Positions 1-12,729 of a stretch of 64,000 nucleotides of DNA are shown one piece after another; within the stretch, counting starts at the first letter, position 1; each line of letters opens with the position of its first letter. Under the pieces are notes generated by a model that saw nothing but the letters and a program-made list of their open reading frames with translations, was not told the DNA's origin and did no database searches. The position numbers and the translations under genes were made by a program. Source of the DNA: Castor canadensis (lineage: Eukaryota; Chordata; Mammalia; Rodentia; Castoridae); assembly GCF_047511655.1 (NCBI RefSeq), contig NC_133398.1, positions 50,597,638 through 50,661,637 on the forward strand. The letters run 5' to 3'.

Positions 1-1985
1 TTATTTATGCAAACATATTATTTAAAAATTGCATTTTATCATCTAATACCACAAATTTAATGTCATGGAAGATGTCATTAAGTAAAGTTTATAGCAGCAT
101 TCACTCTTAGAAAGAAGCACTTTAATTGGCTCCCAAATTCATAGGGTCAAGGTAAAAAGTAGCAAAGAATATAGTGAAGAGGTCTTGCACCACATTTTCA
201 AATTCAAGTTGTGCCCTTACTACCTGAAAAGAGGGGAAGAGCATCATCAGGTAACTCCTTGTAGGTCCTTAAGGGTCATGAAAACAATAGTGGAGAGTCA
301 GAAGTCCCACTGGGTATCAGACCGTTTCATCTTCATATTGTAAATATTAAAAATACAAACTTGAAAAAATGTTCCAATACAAGATGATCTTCTTTTCCAA
401 ATTTCTTCACAAAATCTTCCATGATAACCTTTCTTAAAGGACCATGAAGAATTTCACAGTACAAGTAGATCTATTGGCCTCTCAAATCATATTTGTACTA
501 CATATTCCTCTGTACTTCCACCATTATTACAATGATGATTCCTTTCATGAACATAGAACTAAGCTCCTAAATTGAGGGAAACTTGGCTAAAATGCTAGGA
601 CATATGATTGAGTAAAATCATTTCTCTGCTCAAGTGTGTTTTACAATCCTGACAAGGTAGTCCTCAGAGTAATTAGGTCAGGTACTCAAGATGATATGTC
701 TGGCTATATGTCTGGTAGATATAATGAAGAGTATACACATGCATAAAGAATAACTACTGGGACCAAACACTCAAAATCCACATTAAATAACATAATATTT
801 AATATATACCAAGGTTTGAAAATCAAACTGAGATGGAATGCATGGTCTCACAGAAATGGATGAATATAGAGGAAGCAAATGATCCTTTCCCATTACTGTG
901 TGTGTCTCAGCAGTCCCCCAAAGAATCCAAGGATAAGTGTACTCATGAAATGAAGGATAAGGTCTACATGAATACCTTCCAGTAAGAACAGAAAATCTGA
1001 GAAACAGCTATTGGATAAGCTACTCTTTAATGATAACACTGGGTACTGAGGAGAAGACAGTAAATAAGATTATTATTGAGTTATAAAGAGTTTATTTGTA
1101 TTGGTGTTCCCATATGAATCGGAGACTTGGTTCTAGTGCTAGATACCTGTCTATCTAGAAAGCATGAGGCCCTGGGTTCAAATGCCATTGCCATAAGAAA
1201 TAGTATATTCCCATACCAAACATTGTAAAAGAAGGAATCTAAAGTGTTGAGGCCACCTAACTTCCTACACAATATATCTACCCAGTTATTAACTTAAGAC
1301 AAAGATGGCTTTTTTGATAACTATCTACTTTGTTTGGAACCTATGATATTCCCTTGGGTAAGTTATATTTAAGTGCAAATATGCAAAGAAAGATTCAAAT
1401 TGATGACATTGCATGAATCACATGTTATCACTGGCCATAGTATCACTTCCAAAATGCAAAAAAATTTCCTAGGAATTGCACAAATCTGGGAAGATATGAT
1501 AGTCATGGTACTCCAAAGCTCAAGCCTATCCAAGAAACTTTTGTTCCTTGACAATGTCTTCTTCCTGTTCAGTTAGCATCTGAGTCACAAGAGAAACATT
1601 GACATTGTCTTCATTGGAGACAAACAAAATATTTGCAAGATTAGAACATGTGGTAAGTAGATGGGTTAGGGGAGAAATTTCATTTGTTTGACCTCAAAGT
1701 CATATTCTCAGAGGTAGCCTTAGGTTAACAAGGCTGTCATTGGCCATCTTGTTGATTTTGCTGATATTTGTGATTCTAAGCTTTTGAATACAAGTTAGGT
1801 TTTCATAATTAAAGCAAATAGCTCATATTTTACTGTATAAATTTATTAAAATGTTTTCATAGCACATTAACAATTTTGTGAAATCCTAAAATAAAGCTGT
1901 CAACAGTCTTCTCATAGTTGTGCAGGATGTTTCATTGTGACATTTTCATAGAAACTTAACAACATACCTTGGTTATAGGGTCACT
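1..1985 (+). repeat. Segmental-duplication block 'U', copy 1
   Basis: Non-coding block recognisable in four places: here, about 40440-42440, 46960-47940 and 55030-56950. Shared landmarks in order are a 'ccatgataacctttctt' stretch near 420, an ID-like SINE near 1118-1205, 'aaatatgcaaagaaagattc' near 1377 and 'atctgagtcacaagagaa' near 1580. In the two best units this block lies just upstream of an IFN-alpha gene. Here an L1 follows it instead and no plus-strand IFN is attached. Short open frames inside it have no recognisable product. Confidence 0.75.
1118..1205 (+). mobile_element. ID-like (tRNA-derived) SINE remnant
   Basis: Diverged copy of a short tRNA-derived SINE. Its core, 'tagtgctagatacctgtct...agcatgaggccctgggttca', resembles the RNA polymerase III box A/box B region of ID elements. 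Copies at the same place in other U blocks (about 41591-41700 and 56095-56195) show that it inserted before the block was duplicated. Confidence 0.6.
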
Positions 1986-3720
1986 CCCACCATCATTCCC
2001 ACTCATCCTCTTATTTTACATTCCTGTCCTTTATTTTTTAAAGTGTATGTTGGTTGTTCAAAGGGGTTTTGCCATGGTATTTCACCCATGAATATTTTGT
2101 ACTTTAATCAGAGAAACCACCTATATTATTTTCCCTTCCCCTTCCTACCACTATCTCCTGTTATCCAATAACTTTCAGTGCCATCTTCCTACATAGACTC
2201 AATGTGTTTTTATATTATTCAGACTCAGTCATTCCCTTTTCCTTTCCCTCTTCCCCCATAATATCCTCCTCAAACAGCTCATGGTTACAGCATGTTTTAC
2301 ATGCACACACACACATACATACACACACACGATCATGTTAGTATTTGTGTATGTTTAACCTTTGGATCTATCTTCCACATATGAGAAAAAATATGTGACT
2401 TTTGTCTTTCTGAACATGGCTTCCTTTACTTAACATGATGATCTTCAATTCCATCCATTTATCTGCAAACTACCTAATTTTATTCTTCTTTATGGCTGAA
2501 TTATATTCCATATATGTGTACACATATATATTATCTTCTTAATCTGCTCATTAGTTGTAGGACATCTGGATTATTTCCAAACCTTGGCTATTGTGAATAG
2601 TGCTACAATAAACAAGGGTGTACAAGTGTGTCTACTGTATCCTGCCTTAAATTCCTTCTGATATATTTTTGGGAGTGGTAGTATTGCTGGATCATATAAC
2701 AGTTCTATTTTTATTTTTCTGAGGAACTGCCATACTGCTTTCCATGTAATGATTTACATTCCCAAGAAAAGTGGATAAGCATTCCCTTTTCCCTGTATCC
2801 TTGCTGATATTTGTTGTTATTGATGTTATTGATGAAAGCCATTCTAACTGAAGTGAGATGAAATCTCATTGTCATTTAGATTGCATTTCCTTTATGGGCA
2901 GGAATGTTTAGCATTTCTTCATGTTTTATTGGCCATTTGTACTTATTCCTTTGAAAATTGTCTGTTTAGTTCATTTACTCATTTCTTCATTGGGTTGTTG
3001 ACTCTGTGTGTTTAATTTTTTGAACTTCCTGTAAATTCTGGTTATTAGTCCTTGTCAGATGTTTAGCTGGCAAAAATTTTCTCCCATTCTGTAGGCTGTC
3101 TGTTCAGCCTAGTGGCTGTTTCATTTCTCATACAGAAGCTTGTCCTATTCTTTCCTATAGTAGTTTCAAAGTTTCAGGTCTTTCATTAAGATTTTTTATT
3201 CACTTTGAACTGATATTAGTATAGCGTGGGGGACACGGGTATACTTTTAGCCTTCTACATGTGGATATCAAGTTTTCCAGTACCATTTGGTGACGAAGCA
3301 GTCTTTCCTGTAACATATGCTTTGGGCCTCTTGTTGAATATTAAGTTGCTGTAGCTATGTGCTACAGCATATCTACAGCATATAGATGTATCTCTGTCTT
3401 CTGTTCTATTGGTCTTGTCTGCTTTTGCGCTAACACAATACTTTTTATTACAATGGCTCTGTAGTATAGTTTGAAATAGGATATTGTATTATGGTACCTC
3501 CAATGTTGCTCTTTTTGCTCAGGATTGTTTTGGCCATTTGAGGACTTTTGTGCTTCCCTCTAAACTTTATGGTTGATTTTTCTATCTCTGAGAAGAATGG
3601 CATTGGAATTTTGATTGCTTTTGGTGGTATATCCATTTTCACAAATTGACTTTCACATTATTGATTCTGCTTATCCATGAACATGGGAAGTGTGTCCATC
3701 TTCTGATATCTAATGTAAGG
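1986..3720 (-). mobile_element. Old L1 fragment, reverse orientation
   Basis: The plus strand reads as the reverse complement of an L1 3' part. Near 2440-2660 it gives the complement of the ORF2 C-terminal region ('tccatccatttatctgcaaa', 'attgtgaatagtgctacaataaaca'), and near 3450-3650 the complement of the reverse-transcriptase/thumb region (a minus-strand open piece at 3448-3642 reads like ...IPMPFFSEIEKSTIKF). It is 5'-truncated and many-times broken. A short CA-rich run lies at 2305-2330. Confidence 0.8.
2305..2330. repeat. (CA)n-like simple repeat
   Basis: Imperfect CA run with interspersed TACA units inside the L1 3' region. Confidence 0.8.
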
Positions 3721-4620
3721 CTCTTCTATCTTTGTTTCCTTTTTCTCCTCACCCTAGAGGTCAAAGGGCATCGAATTCAGTTTAAATCTTTTTCTCCTTC
3801 CACACTCTGTCCACAAATGACCACCACCCTTGCCAGACTTTCATTTGCCACATATGAACCTTCAGGCATTGTGTTTCTTTTAAATTGCAAACTCATATGT
3901 CCAACCGGCAATGGACATTTGCACATAGATATCTATCAGTCATTTTATACAGGATAGCTCTTCTTTCATTTTTATGTCCTAAGTCCATACTATAGTCTGC
4001 CTCTTTCTAAGAGAACTTCATTGTTTTTCCATTTTTATATTGCATTTAATGTATCTGATATTAATGAAGTATGACTATTGAGTTTTAGGTTTATTTTCCT
4101 ATAAAAACAATGATAAAAGATAAAAGAGACCTGAATGGCCACATACAACCTGGCAAAGATAAAATGATATTATTCTTATAATTTAAATGTAAAAATGATG
4201 AGTAAATCAATTCTATCATTAAGTTTTTAATCAAACTCCATAATCAGGCTTGATATCTCTTTTTAAAGCATAAACAAATGATAAAACATTAATGGAAAAA
4301 TCACAATAAGAAATTGACTAAATATAAAGTATACGTGTTGTATCAGCCACAGTGTAAAGGTACCCATGAGATTTTATGAACAAAAATAATTGCTTGATAA
4401 ATAAATATTAAAATTAATTAATTAATTAGTATGGTCATCTATAAAGAATAAATTAATTAATTTGCATGGTCATCTATAAAGAATAAGATATTGCTTAATA
4501 TTCTGGAAAACTTGACAATTTAACTAAATTTATGTAACAATTACAAAAGAGTCTTTGAAATGGCAGAACTTGTGTACAGTGTATTAGTTAATAAGAATCA
4601 TTTTCATGTTGGACCAGGTT
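3721..4620. other. Intergenic stretch with a small tandem duplication
   Basis: No gene seen. The 103-residue open frame at 3646-3957 runs off the end of the L1 and shows no known domain. At 4427-4488 the phrase 'tatggtcatctataaagaat' occurs twice about 37 bp apart, each preceded by an attaatt run, which is a local tandem duplication. Confidence 0.6.
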
Positions 4621-5189
4621 TCATTTCTCACTCCTTAAACTTTCTTGCAAGTATGCTGAGGAAGAGAAGGCTCTCATGATTTCTACTCTGACAACATCCC
4701 AGGCACGTGGCTGATTTTCTTCTCTTTCAGGTGGAGAGGGATTCCGTGGATGTATTTCCTTACAGCAAGCGTGGAGTCCTCATGTATCAGGGAAGGCTCT
4801 TCTTCTCCCACCTCCTGTGCCAGTCAATTTTCCAGGTCATTCAGCTGCTGAGAGAGGCCAGGGTAGAATTTGTGCAGAAGGTTCTTCTCCCAAGTAGCAA
4901 AGGACTTCTGTGTGCTGAAGAGGTTATATATCTGCTGGATCATCTCATGGAGGTCAGAGATTTCTTGAGCATTCTGAACCTGGTTGCCATCAAACTTCTC
5001 CCTGGGAAATCCAAAGTCATTTCTGTCCTATAGACAGGAAGGAGCCAAGATTCTCCTCATTTGTCCCAGTAGTATCAAGACTCTCCTATTACCCAGGCTA
5101 TGTATATGAGGAAGATCACAGCCTAGAGAGCAGGTTGACCTAAAGCTGAGTACCACTAGGGCTACCAGCAAAGAAAAGATAAAGGCCAT
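4621..5189 (-). pseudogene. Interferon-alpha pseudogene (minus strand)
   Basis: The minus strand from ATG at 5189 encodes a clear IFN-alpha: a signal peptide like [15 protein letters not shown], then CSLGCDLPH, a [14 protein letters not shown] helix [29 protein letters not shown] and the [10 protein letters not shown] helix E region. It is broken by a stop where the family has Lys (CLKDRND becomes CL*DRND), by a second stop replacing the conserved mid-protein Cys (about codon 122), and by a one-base deletion in the EKKYSPCAW region near 4705. With that deletion allowed for, its length matches the usual 189 residues. The ORF on the opposite strand (4707-5033) is only its antisense shadow. It lies in the same orientation as the omega gene. 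Family assignment is firm; the exact orthologue is not determinable. Confidence 0.92.
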
Positions 5190-5278
5190 TAGCGATACTG
5201 CAGATGCTGCTGGCCTGGCTGAGATGGATGATCCTGGATCTTTGCCTCTAGCTCTCTGAAGACTTGCTTTGTGCGTGT

Positions 5279-5312
5279 CTCTTAAATAGGAACTTAACTA
5301 CTTTCCATTTCT
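5279..5312 (-). promoter_or_regulatory. Remnant IFN-alpha promoter (TATA and GAAA motifs)
   Basis: On the minus strand, upstream of the pseudogene start, 'cctatttaagag' (TATTTAAG, the family TATA form) is preceded by 'agaaatggaaagtag', a paired GAAANN IRF-type motif. The spacing to the start codon, about 90-100 bases, is that of IFN-alpha genes. It is probably no longer useful because the coding region is broken. Confidence 0.6.
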
Positions 5313-5649
5313 GTATGTCACCTCCATTACTCTCAACTTCCTTTATGCATTTGCTATATGTGTTTTGGAGCAGTGTTTCTCAACCATTTTTTCATTGTTT
5401 TCCCCCTCCTTTGCCTCCAGACCTTTTTACATATTTTTTCCTAATTGCAGCTTCCATTAAAGTTTAATTACACCAATATTTATTTGGTTTCTTCTCTCTA
5501 TATATTTATTTTATACATAAAAAGTCTTAGGCTTAATATTTTTATTAAATTCAGAGTTACCATGATTGAATACAAATTATGAACTGAAAGTTAATCTTAA
5601 ATGTTATTGACATTTAAAGTTTTAAGGCATTTTTATTATTATTGTTTTC
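5313..5649. other. Intergenic stretch
   Basis: AT-rich sequence beyond the pseudogene promoter remnant. No gene or clear repeat was recognised. Confidence 0.5.
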
Positions 5650-5974
5650 TCTTTTTTTGGCAGTATTGGATTCAAACCCATGGTCTTGTGCCACCTAGTC
5701 AGGTGTTCTACCACTTGAGCCACACTCCCAGTTCTTTGTGTTATATGTCTTTTGAACAGGGTCTTGCATTTATGTCCCCTTGAATCTGTATCCTCTTATT
5801 CAGGCTTCCTGTATAGCTGTATAACAGGAACGCACCACTGGGTGAAATTTTTATTGGTTGATGTGGGGGTCCCATGGCCCTATTCAGTTCAGTTTGAGCT
5901 GAACTCAAACTGGAGTCCTCCTAATCTCTACCTCCAGATTAGTTGGGATTACAGGTGTGAAACACCATGCCAGC
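5650..5974 (-). mobile_element. Composite SINE (ID-like + B1-like), reverse
   Basis: The plus strand begins with a T run, then 'cagtattggattcaaaccc...accacttgagcca' (ID/tRNA-like box B region), and ends with 'agttgggattacaggtgtga', the reverse of a B1/7SL-like head. The middle is diverged and longer than in the copies at 16.1 and 26.6 kb. The two-part structure is useful for placing the species. Confidence 0.7.
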
Positions 5975-7190
5975 ATACACTGATGAACAGATTTCAATGT
6001 AGACAGAAAAACCTTACATTGAAGAAAGATGACATATACAACTTTTATAGCTTCAAAATTACAAAGGAAGGCTGTCTTCTTAGGGGATGATATAATTGGT
6101 GACTTTAGTAAAGCTAATCCTCAGTTGCCACTCCCTAATCCTGGGTCCATGAAGAATCATATTAAATCTGCTCTGCCTATACTCTATAAATAGAACAAAA
6201 AGTTTGAATGCATTATCATCCACATAAGAAAGTATAGATAGCAGCTCAACTTTTTACAACATGGTTTGCTGAGTGTATTAAACCCACTATTCAGACCTAC
6301 TGCTCAGAAAAACAATGGTTTTCAAAGTATTATTATGCATTGACATTGCATCTGGAAACCCCATACCATGAATGGAGCTGTACAATAAGATTAGTATAGT
6401 TTTTATGCATGCTAGTACAAATTCTGTACCTGACAGATGAAGTAATTTTTCTTTTTAAAGCCTTATGATGTCATAAATACAATTTATAAGGCTATAGCCC
6501 AAGGGATAAGGATTCCTCTGATGGATGTGGTCAAAGGAATCTGAATACCTTCTGGAAAAGATTTACCATTTTAGATACTACTATGAATATTTATGTTTAA
6601 TGGGAGGGGGTAAAATAGTAACATTAACAGGAGTCTGGTAGAGGTTGACCTTAAACCTTGTGAATGACTTTCAGGAGTTGAAAACATCAGTGGAAGAGAT
6701 AATGCAGGTATGGTGGAAACAGCAAGAGAGCTAAAGGTAGAAGTGGAGCCTAAATAAATGACAATGTTTCTTTTATCTCATAATGAAATTTTAATGGATA
6801 TTAGATTGCTTCTCATGGATGAGCAAAGAAAATTATTTCTTGTGATGAATCTACTCTAGTGAAGATGTCATATGAACATTGTTAAAAGGCAACATATAAT
6901 TTAGTATATAATATAAACTTAGTTGATAAATATGAAATAGTGGAGCATTTAGGAGAATCTGAAAGAAGTTCTACTGTGTGAAGTGCTATTGAACAGCATC
7001 ACATTCTACAGACAAATTATTCATAAAAGGAAGAGTCAATGTATCTGATAAACTTCATTGTTGTGTCACCTCAACCTTTAGCATCCACCACTCTGATCAG
7101 CCAGTAATCATAAACATTTAGGCAAGAGCCTTCACCAGGAAAATATTACGTGTTGCTGAAGGCTCAGATGAACTTTAGAATTTTATAAAT
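5975..7190. other. Intergenic stretch, no gene seen
   Basis: AT-rich single-copy-looking sequence. No open frame with a recognisable product, no RNA gene and no clear repeat. Confidence 0.5.
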
Positions 7191-7470
7191 GAGTTTCATC
7201 ATGATATTTTCATATGTGCATGCAATGTTCTCATATAATAATACCCCTCATCACTCTCTCCTTTACCCCTTCCTCTTCCATAGGCTCCCCCTCCATAGTA
7301 CCCTTCAATGTTCATGTTGGGGTTTTGCATCTAGATTTTCATATGCTGGAAAAGCGATATTTATCTTTCTTAGTTTGGCATATTTTGTTGAATAGGATGA
7401 CCTCCATTTCCATCTATTTTTTGTAAATGACATAATTTAATTATTCTTTATGGTTGAATAATACTCCATC

Positions 7471-7473
<3 letters not shown>

Positions 7474-7519
<46 letters not shown>
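7474..7519. repeat. (TA)n microsatellite
   Basis: About 23 uninterrupted TA units where one L1 3' end is broken by the next. Confidence 0.95.
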
Positions 7520-7520
<1 letters not shown>

Positions 7521-8776
7521 CACTTTTTTCTTTTATATATTTTATTAGCATATTATTGTTGTACTGGGGGTACATTGTGATGTTTACAAAAGTGCTTACA
7601 ATATATCTCAGTTAGATTTGCCCCTCCATCATTCTCTTTTATGCTCCCTCTCCCCCTTTTAGAACAATTTCAACCATTTTCATACATGAGTGCATATTTC
7701 CACCATGTTCACCCTCCTTTGCCCTTTCCTTATGCTCTGTCCCTCATACTGATACCAACCCCCAGACAAGACCAGTTTCACCTTCCTGTCTTTCATTTTT
7801 GAAAAAAAGACATTTTTGTTTGTTTAAGATAACTGTACAAGGAGTTTCAATAAGACATTTCCATGTATATATGTATTATATTTCAAATTGGTTCATCCCT
7901 CCATTATTCTCCTTGCTACTTTATTCCCCTTCTTATGGTGATTTCAACAGTTCTAAAGTTCTATATTTATTCTTGTATAGAGAGCACAACTATATTCACC
8001 TTCTTTATTTCTTTTTGTACCCTTCCCCTCCCATTAGTGAGCCCTTAGCATGACTTGTTTTTCAATCCTGTCTTATTCTTGTTCACAGGGATTTTGCCTT
8101 GGTATTATATCTATACATGCATTGTGCTTAAGTCACTCTAATTCTCCTCCACTGGACATCCTCTGCCTTTCCCCCTGTCCTGTGTGTTAACACTTTTTAG
8201 TGTGCTTTGTTGTGTCTTGTTCCTACACAGATCTGATGTACTTCATTTTTATTCACTCTATCATTCTTCTCTTCTTTTCCTCCTCTCTTAGTCTCCTCTA
8301 ATAGTCCCACTTTTGGAAACAAGTTCTGTATATATTTAAATGTGTATATGTTAATGCTTGTATTTGTATTGGATCTATTTTCCACATAGGAGAGAAAACA
8401 TGTGACCTTTATCTTTCTGAACCTGGCTAACTTCACTTAAGATGTTGTTCTCCAGTTCCATTCATTAACCTGTGAATGACAAAATTTCATTCCTTATGGT
8501 TGAGTAAAATTCCATTGTGTATAAATACTACATTTTCTTAATCCATTCATCAGTTGTAGAGCATCTTGGCTGTTTCCATAGCTTGGCTATTGTGAATAAT
8601 GGTGCAATAAACATGGGTGTGTAGGTGTCTTTATTGTAAACTGACTTACATTCCTTTGGGTATATCCCTAGGAGTAGTATTGCTGGGTTATTCATCTATT
8701 GATGGACACTCCTGAGCATATGCCTGGGAGTGGAATTTCATTATCATATGCTACTTCTATTCTTAGTTGTTTGTTT

Positions 8777-8843
8777 TGCAGTACTGGGATTGAACCTGAC
8801 CATGGGCATGCTAGAATAGCACTCTACCACTTGTGCCTGCGAC
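8777..8843 (-). mobile_element. ID-like SINE fragment inside L1
   Basis: 'gcagtactgggattgaacct...ctctaccacttgtgcc' is the reverse of an ID-type SINE. It interrupts the L1 phrase that would read on from '...tattcttagtt' into 'tttgaggaatctc', so it inserted after the L1. Confidence 0.65.
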
Positions 8844-9691
8844 TTTATTTTAAATTCTTTGAGGAATCTCTATTGTGTTTAGTGGCTGGATAAATTTACA
8901 CTCCCACCACAGTGTATAAAGGTTGCTTTTCACCTTTTTGATCTGCATTTCCATTATGGTTAAGGATGCAAAAAACTTTTCATGTATTTATTGTCCTTAG
9001 TACCTCTTTTGATACATGTGTTCATTTGCCTGTTTATTGATCAGATTATTTACTCTTTTGCTGTTCAATTTTTTAGTAGTTCATATATTGTTGATAGTAT
9101 TCCCTCATTACATAAATAGCTTACAAATATTTTCTCCCATTTTGCAGTCTATCTCTTCATTCTGGTAAATAGTTCCTTTCCTTGGCAGAGCATTTTAATT
9201 TGATGCAATCCTATTTGTCAGTTCTTGCTCTTATTTTCTGAGGTATTGGAGTCCTATTTATAGTCATTGCCTATGCCTACATTTTGCAGTATTATCCCAT
9301 GTTTACCTGTAGTAGTTTCAATTTTTTAGGTCACACACTAAAGTCTTTGGTCCACCTTTAACAAATTTTTGTACAGGGAGAGAAATAGAGATGTAGTCAT
9401 TTTCTGCATGTAGAGATCAGTTTTCCCAACATCAATGGCTGAGGAGACAGTTTTTTATCCAATGCATATTTTTGGGACTTTTGTCAAAAACGTGGTGGCT
9501 ATAGCATCATGAGCTTCTTTCTTGGTCTTTTTGCCTATTATATTGGTCTACATGTCCTTTTTCTATACCAGTGCAATGCTCTTTTATTGCTATGGTTTAT
9601 ATTGTTACTAAAATTTGAAGTCAGGCATTGTGTTATCTCTAGCATTGCTATTTTTGCCCAAGATTGCTTTGGGTATTTGTTTTATTTTTGT

Positions 9692-9728
9692 TTGTGTGTG
9701 TGTATGTGTGTGTGTGTGTGTGTGTGTT
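9692..9728. repeat. (GT)n microsatellite
   Basis: GT run with one TATG interruption, inside the reverse L1. Confidence 0.95.
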
Positions 9729-11939
9729 TCCATATCAATTTTGGTTTTTTTCTATTTCTGTTAAAAATGTCACTGGAAGTTGATGAAGATTGCATTGAAT
9801 CTGTACCTTGCTTTTAGTGATATAGTCATTTTCACAGTATTAAATCCGCTAATTCATTAACAAGGGAGGTGCTTTCATCTTTTAGTGTTTTCTTCGGTGT
9901 CTTATAGTTTTCTTTGTACAGGTCTTTTACCTTCTTAGTTACCTTTATTCCTGGGAATTTTTTAGGGTATTATGAATGAAGTGGCTTTTCCAGTTTCTTT
10001 CTTACCATTTTCATTGCTGGTACATTGAAAATCTGCAGGTTTTGTATCCTTCTACTTTGCTGAATACCTTTATCATAGCTAAGAATTTTCTGGTGGTGTA
10101 TTTAAGATATTTTAATATAGGATTATATTGCTGGAAATTTGTGCCACCTTTGTGCCATTCATTCCTGATTCTAGGAGAAATGCTTTCGATTTTCCCCTTC
10201 CAGTATAATGTCAGGGTTGTCACATATAGCCTTTAATTTTTTATTTTATTCCTACTTTCTTCAGGAAATTTATCATGAGGGGATGTTGGCTTTCATTAGG
10301 GCTTTTTCTATATCCATTGAGATGTTTATGTGATTGTGTCTTGATTCTGTTTATGTAGTTTATTATACTTATTAATTTGTATATGTTGAATCATTCTTGC
10401 ATCCCTGAAATGAAACTTCTTGATCATGGTGCATGATCTTTTTAATGTGTGATAGAATGGGTTTCCAAGTATTTTTTCAGAATTTTTTCACCTATTCTCA
10501 TAAAGGAAATTGGTCTGAAACTTACTCTTCTTGTATCCTCATTTGGTTTTGGTATAAGAGTAATTATGGCTTCATAGAATGAGTTCAGTAGCATTTCTTC
10601 CCTTTCTATTGTATGGACTAATTTGAGGACCATTGATGTTTTACTGTAACGTTCTGTTTGAATGTATACAGTCCTGGGATTTTCTTTGTTGGGAGACTGA
10701 TTATTACAGTTTCAACCTCGTTGCTCATTTTAGATCTCTTTAAATGGTTTATAGCCTCTTGAATCACCTTTGTAGGTCATGTGTGTCTAGAAAATATCCA
10801 TTTTTTAGAGATTTTCCCATTTAATGGAATGTAAGTTTTAAAAATATTCCTTAATGATCTTCTGGATTTCAGTTGTAGTTGTTATAATATTGTCTTTTTC
10901 ATCTTCAGTTTTACTGATTTGGGTCTTCTCTTTCATTTGGTTATCTCACCTAAGAATTTGTTAATCTTGTTTATCTTTACAAAGAACCACCTCTTTCTTA
11001 CATTGATGTAAGTCTTAGTAAGTCTTGTTGCTGTTTTAGTCTTCATTTCATAAATTCAAGCCTGATCTTTATTTTTTCTCTCTCTCTGTACTCATTTTTG
11101 GTTTGGTTTGTTCTTAAGGTCTTGAGGTGCATCATTAGGTTATTTATTTGAAATCATTCAGAGTTGTTAATGTAGACATTCATAGCTACAGTCTTTTATC
11201 TTAGAACTGTCTTTGCTGTATCACATAGGTTCTGGTACATTGTATATTCATTTTCATTTTATTCTAGGAAGTTTTATATTTCCTCCATGATTTCTTCAAT
11301 GACTCACTGATGATTCAAATGTATATTGTTTAATCCCCTTATGTTTTTATAGTTTTTGTACTTTCCTTGGTGTACTTGTCTAAATTTATTCCACTACAAT
11401 CTGATAAGGTACAGTAACAGTCTAGTAACAGTCTAGTAACAGTTATGACTTGCTTTATATCCTAAAATGTGATTTTGCCATAGTTTTATTGAATATCTTT
11501 TCTATGATTTTAGTTTGTATCTCAGCTCCTTTTTCTACCCCTGGATTTTTTTTTGCTATGGAAACTTGATCATTTCCCAGAGTTCTTGAAAGTTACGGTC
11601 ACACTCATTTTTTATTAATGTGAATGTAATATTTACTGACTTTGTTTCAACCCTTGATATTCTTTCTTCTGTTTGATATAGTCTGTTGATAATGCATCAT
11701 TAATAGATATTTTTTATTTGATTCATTGAGTTTTTCATTTCAACCTTTTCCATTTTTTTTCAGAAACCCAATTTCCTTTTTTGAATTTCCCATCTATATT
11801 TCTCAAGAATTGTTAGAATTACTTTTCATCAATAAAATAGTTTTTAATGAAAGAAATCAAGTCTTTTAGTTATAATGTTCTGGAATACATAGTAGAGTAT
11901 GGTATAATCTAAATATAGCTTTTAAATTTACTGGGAAAC

Positions 11940-12560
11940 TTAAAAATCTATACGAGTGACTGATTATTGTGATATTTATGGTGATCTGCATCTAAACCTG
12001 CAATACCTTCAAGGCTTGCCTGAGAAGACTTAAGCATAAGACTTGAAACTATATAAACCCAGAAAGAAAACTGATAGGGAAAACTTCATGACATTCAGTT
12101 TGGCAAAAAAACTCTTCAATGTGACACAAATAAGCACAAGTACTTAATGAAAAAACAGATACAATGGACTCCATAAAAATTTAAATTTCTTCTGAACCAA
12201 AACCACACTCAAAAGAGTAAAAGGATACCATCCAGAATGGAAGAAAATATGTGCATATCATATATGAAATATAGGGGTAACATCCAAAATATATAAAGAA
12301 CTCCTACCATTTAATAATCAAAATGTATTCCACAGTATACACCATGGGATATTTTTCAGTTTTATACAATAGAGTATTATTTTGTCTTATGCTGTTATTC
12401 ACCAAAATGTAATATATGCATATAATGGAATAATATTAATCATTATTCATACATAAGCTACAGTATCATTAAATCCTGAAGATATTATGCCAAGGGATAA
12501 AAGCCAGTCACACAAAGACAAATAACATATTGTTCTGCTAATGTGAAGTATCTAAATAAA
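11940..12560 (+). mobile_element. Old L1 fragment, forward orientation
   Basis: 'aaaggataccatccagaatgg' and 'aacatccaaaatatataaag' match the conserved ORF2-to-3' region of mammalian L1 in the forward direction, opposite to the flanking L1s. It is short and broken. Confidence 0.6.
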
Positions 12561-12729
12561 GTAGAATAATGGTTGATATAGAATAATGGTTTAGCATAAT
12601 GGTCTAAAGGGAAGATATCAGCAGTAAGTTGATATTTAATGGATGCAAAGTTTTAATTTTGCAAAATGAAAAAGCTCTAGGGATTAGTGACACAACAGTG
12701 TGAATATATTGTGTTATTCAGTTTTCTGT

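Larger units (their letters stand above)
7191..11850 (-). mobile_element. Composite of old L1 copies, reverse orientation
   Basis: The plus strand reads as reverse L1. It has at least two L1 3' ends (near 7191-7470 and 7540-7790), and possibly a third near 7860, followed by reverse ORF2. At 8480-8700 is the complement of the C-terminal part ('attgtgaataatggtgcaataaaca'). At 10440-10640 a minus-strand fragment reads ..FYEAIITLIPKPNEDT, the ORF2 reverse-transcriptase N-terminal motif. Many stops show it is inactive. The repeated 3' ends indicate nested or serial insertion. Confidence 0.8.

Noticed and set aside
3646-3957. 103-codon open frame as a gene
   Set aside because: It starts in L1 antisense sequence and continues into AT-rich DNA without any recognisable domain.
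4707-5033. 108-residue plus-strand open frame
   Set aside because: It is the antisense of the IFN-alpha pseudogene on the minus strand.
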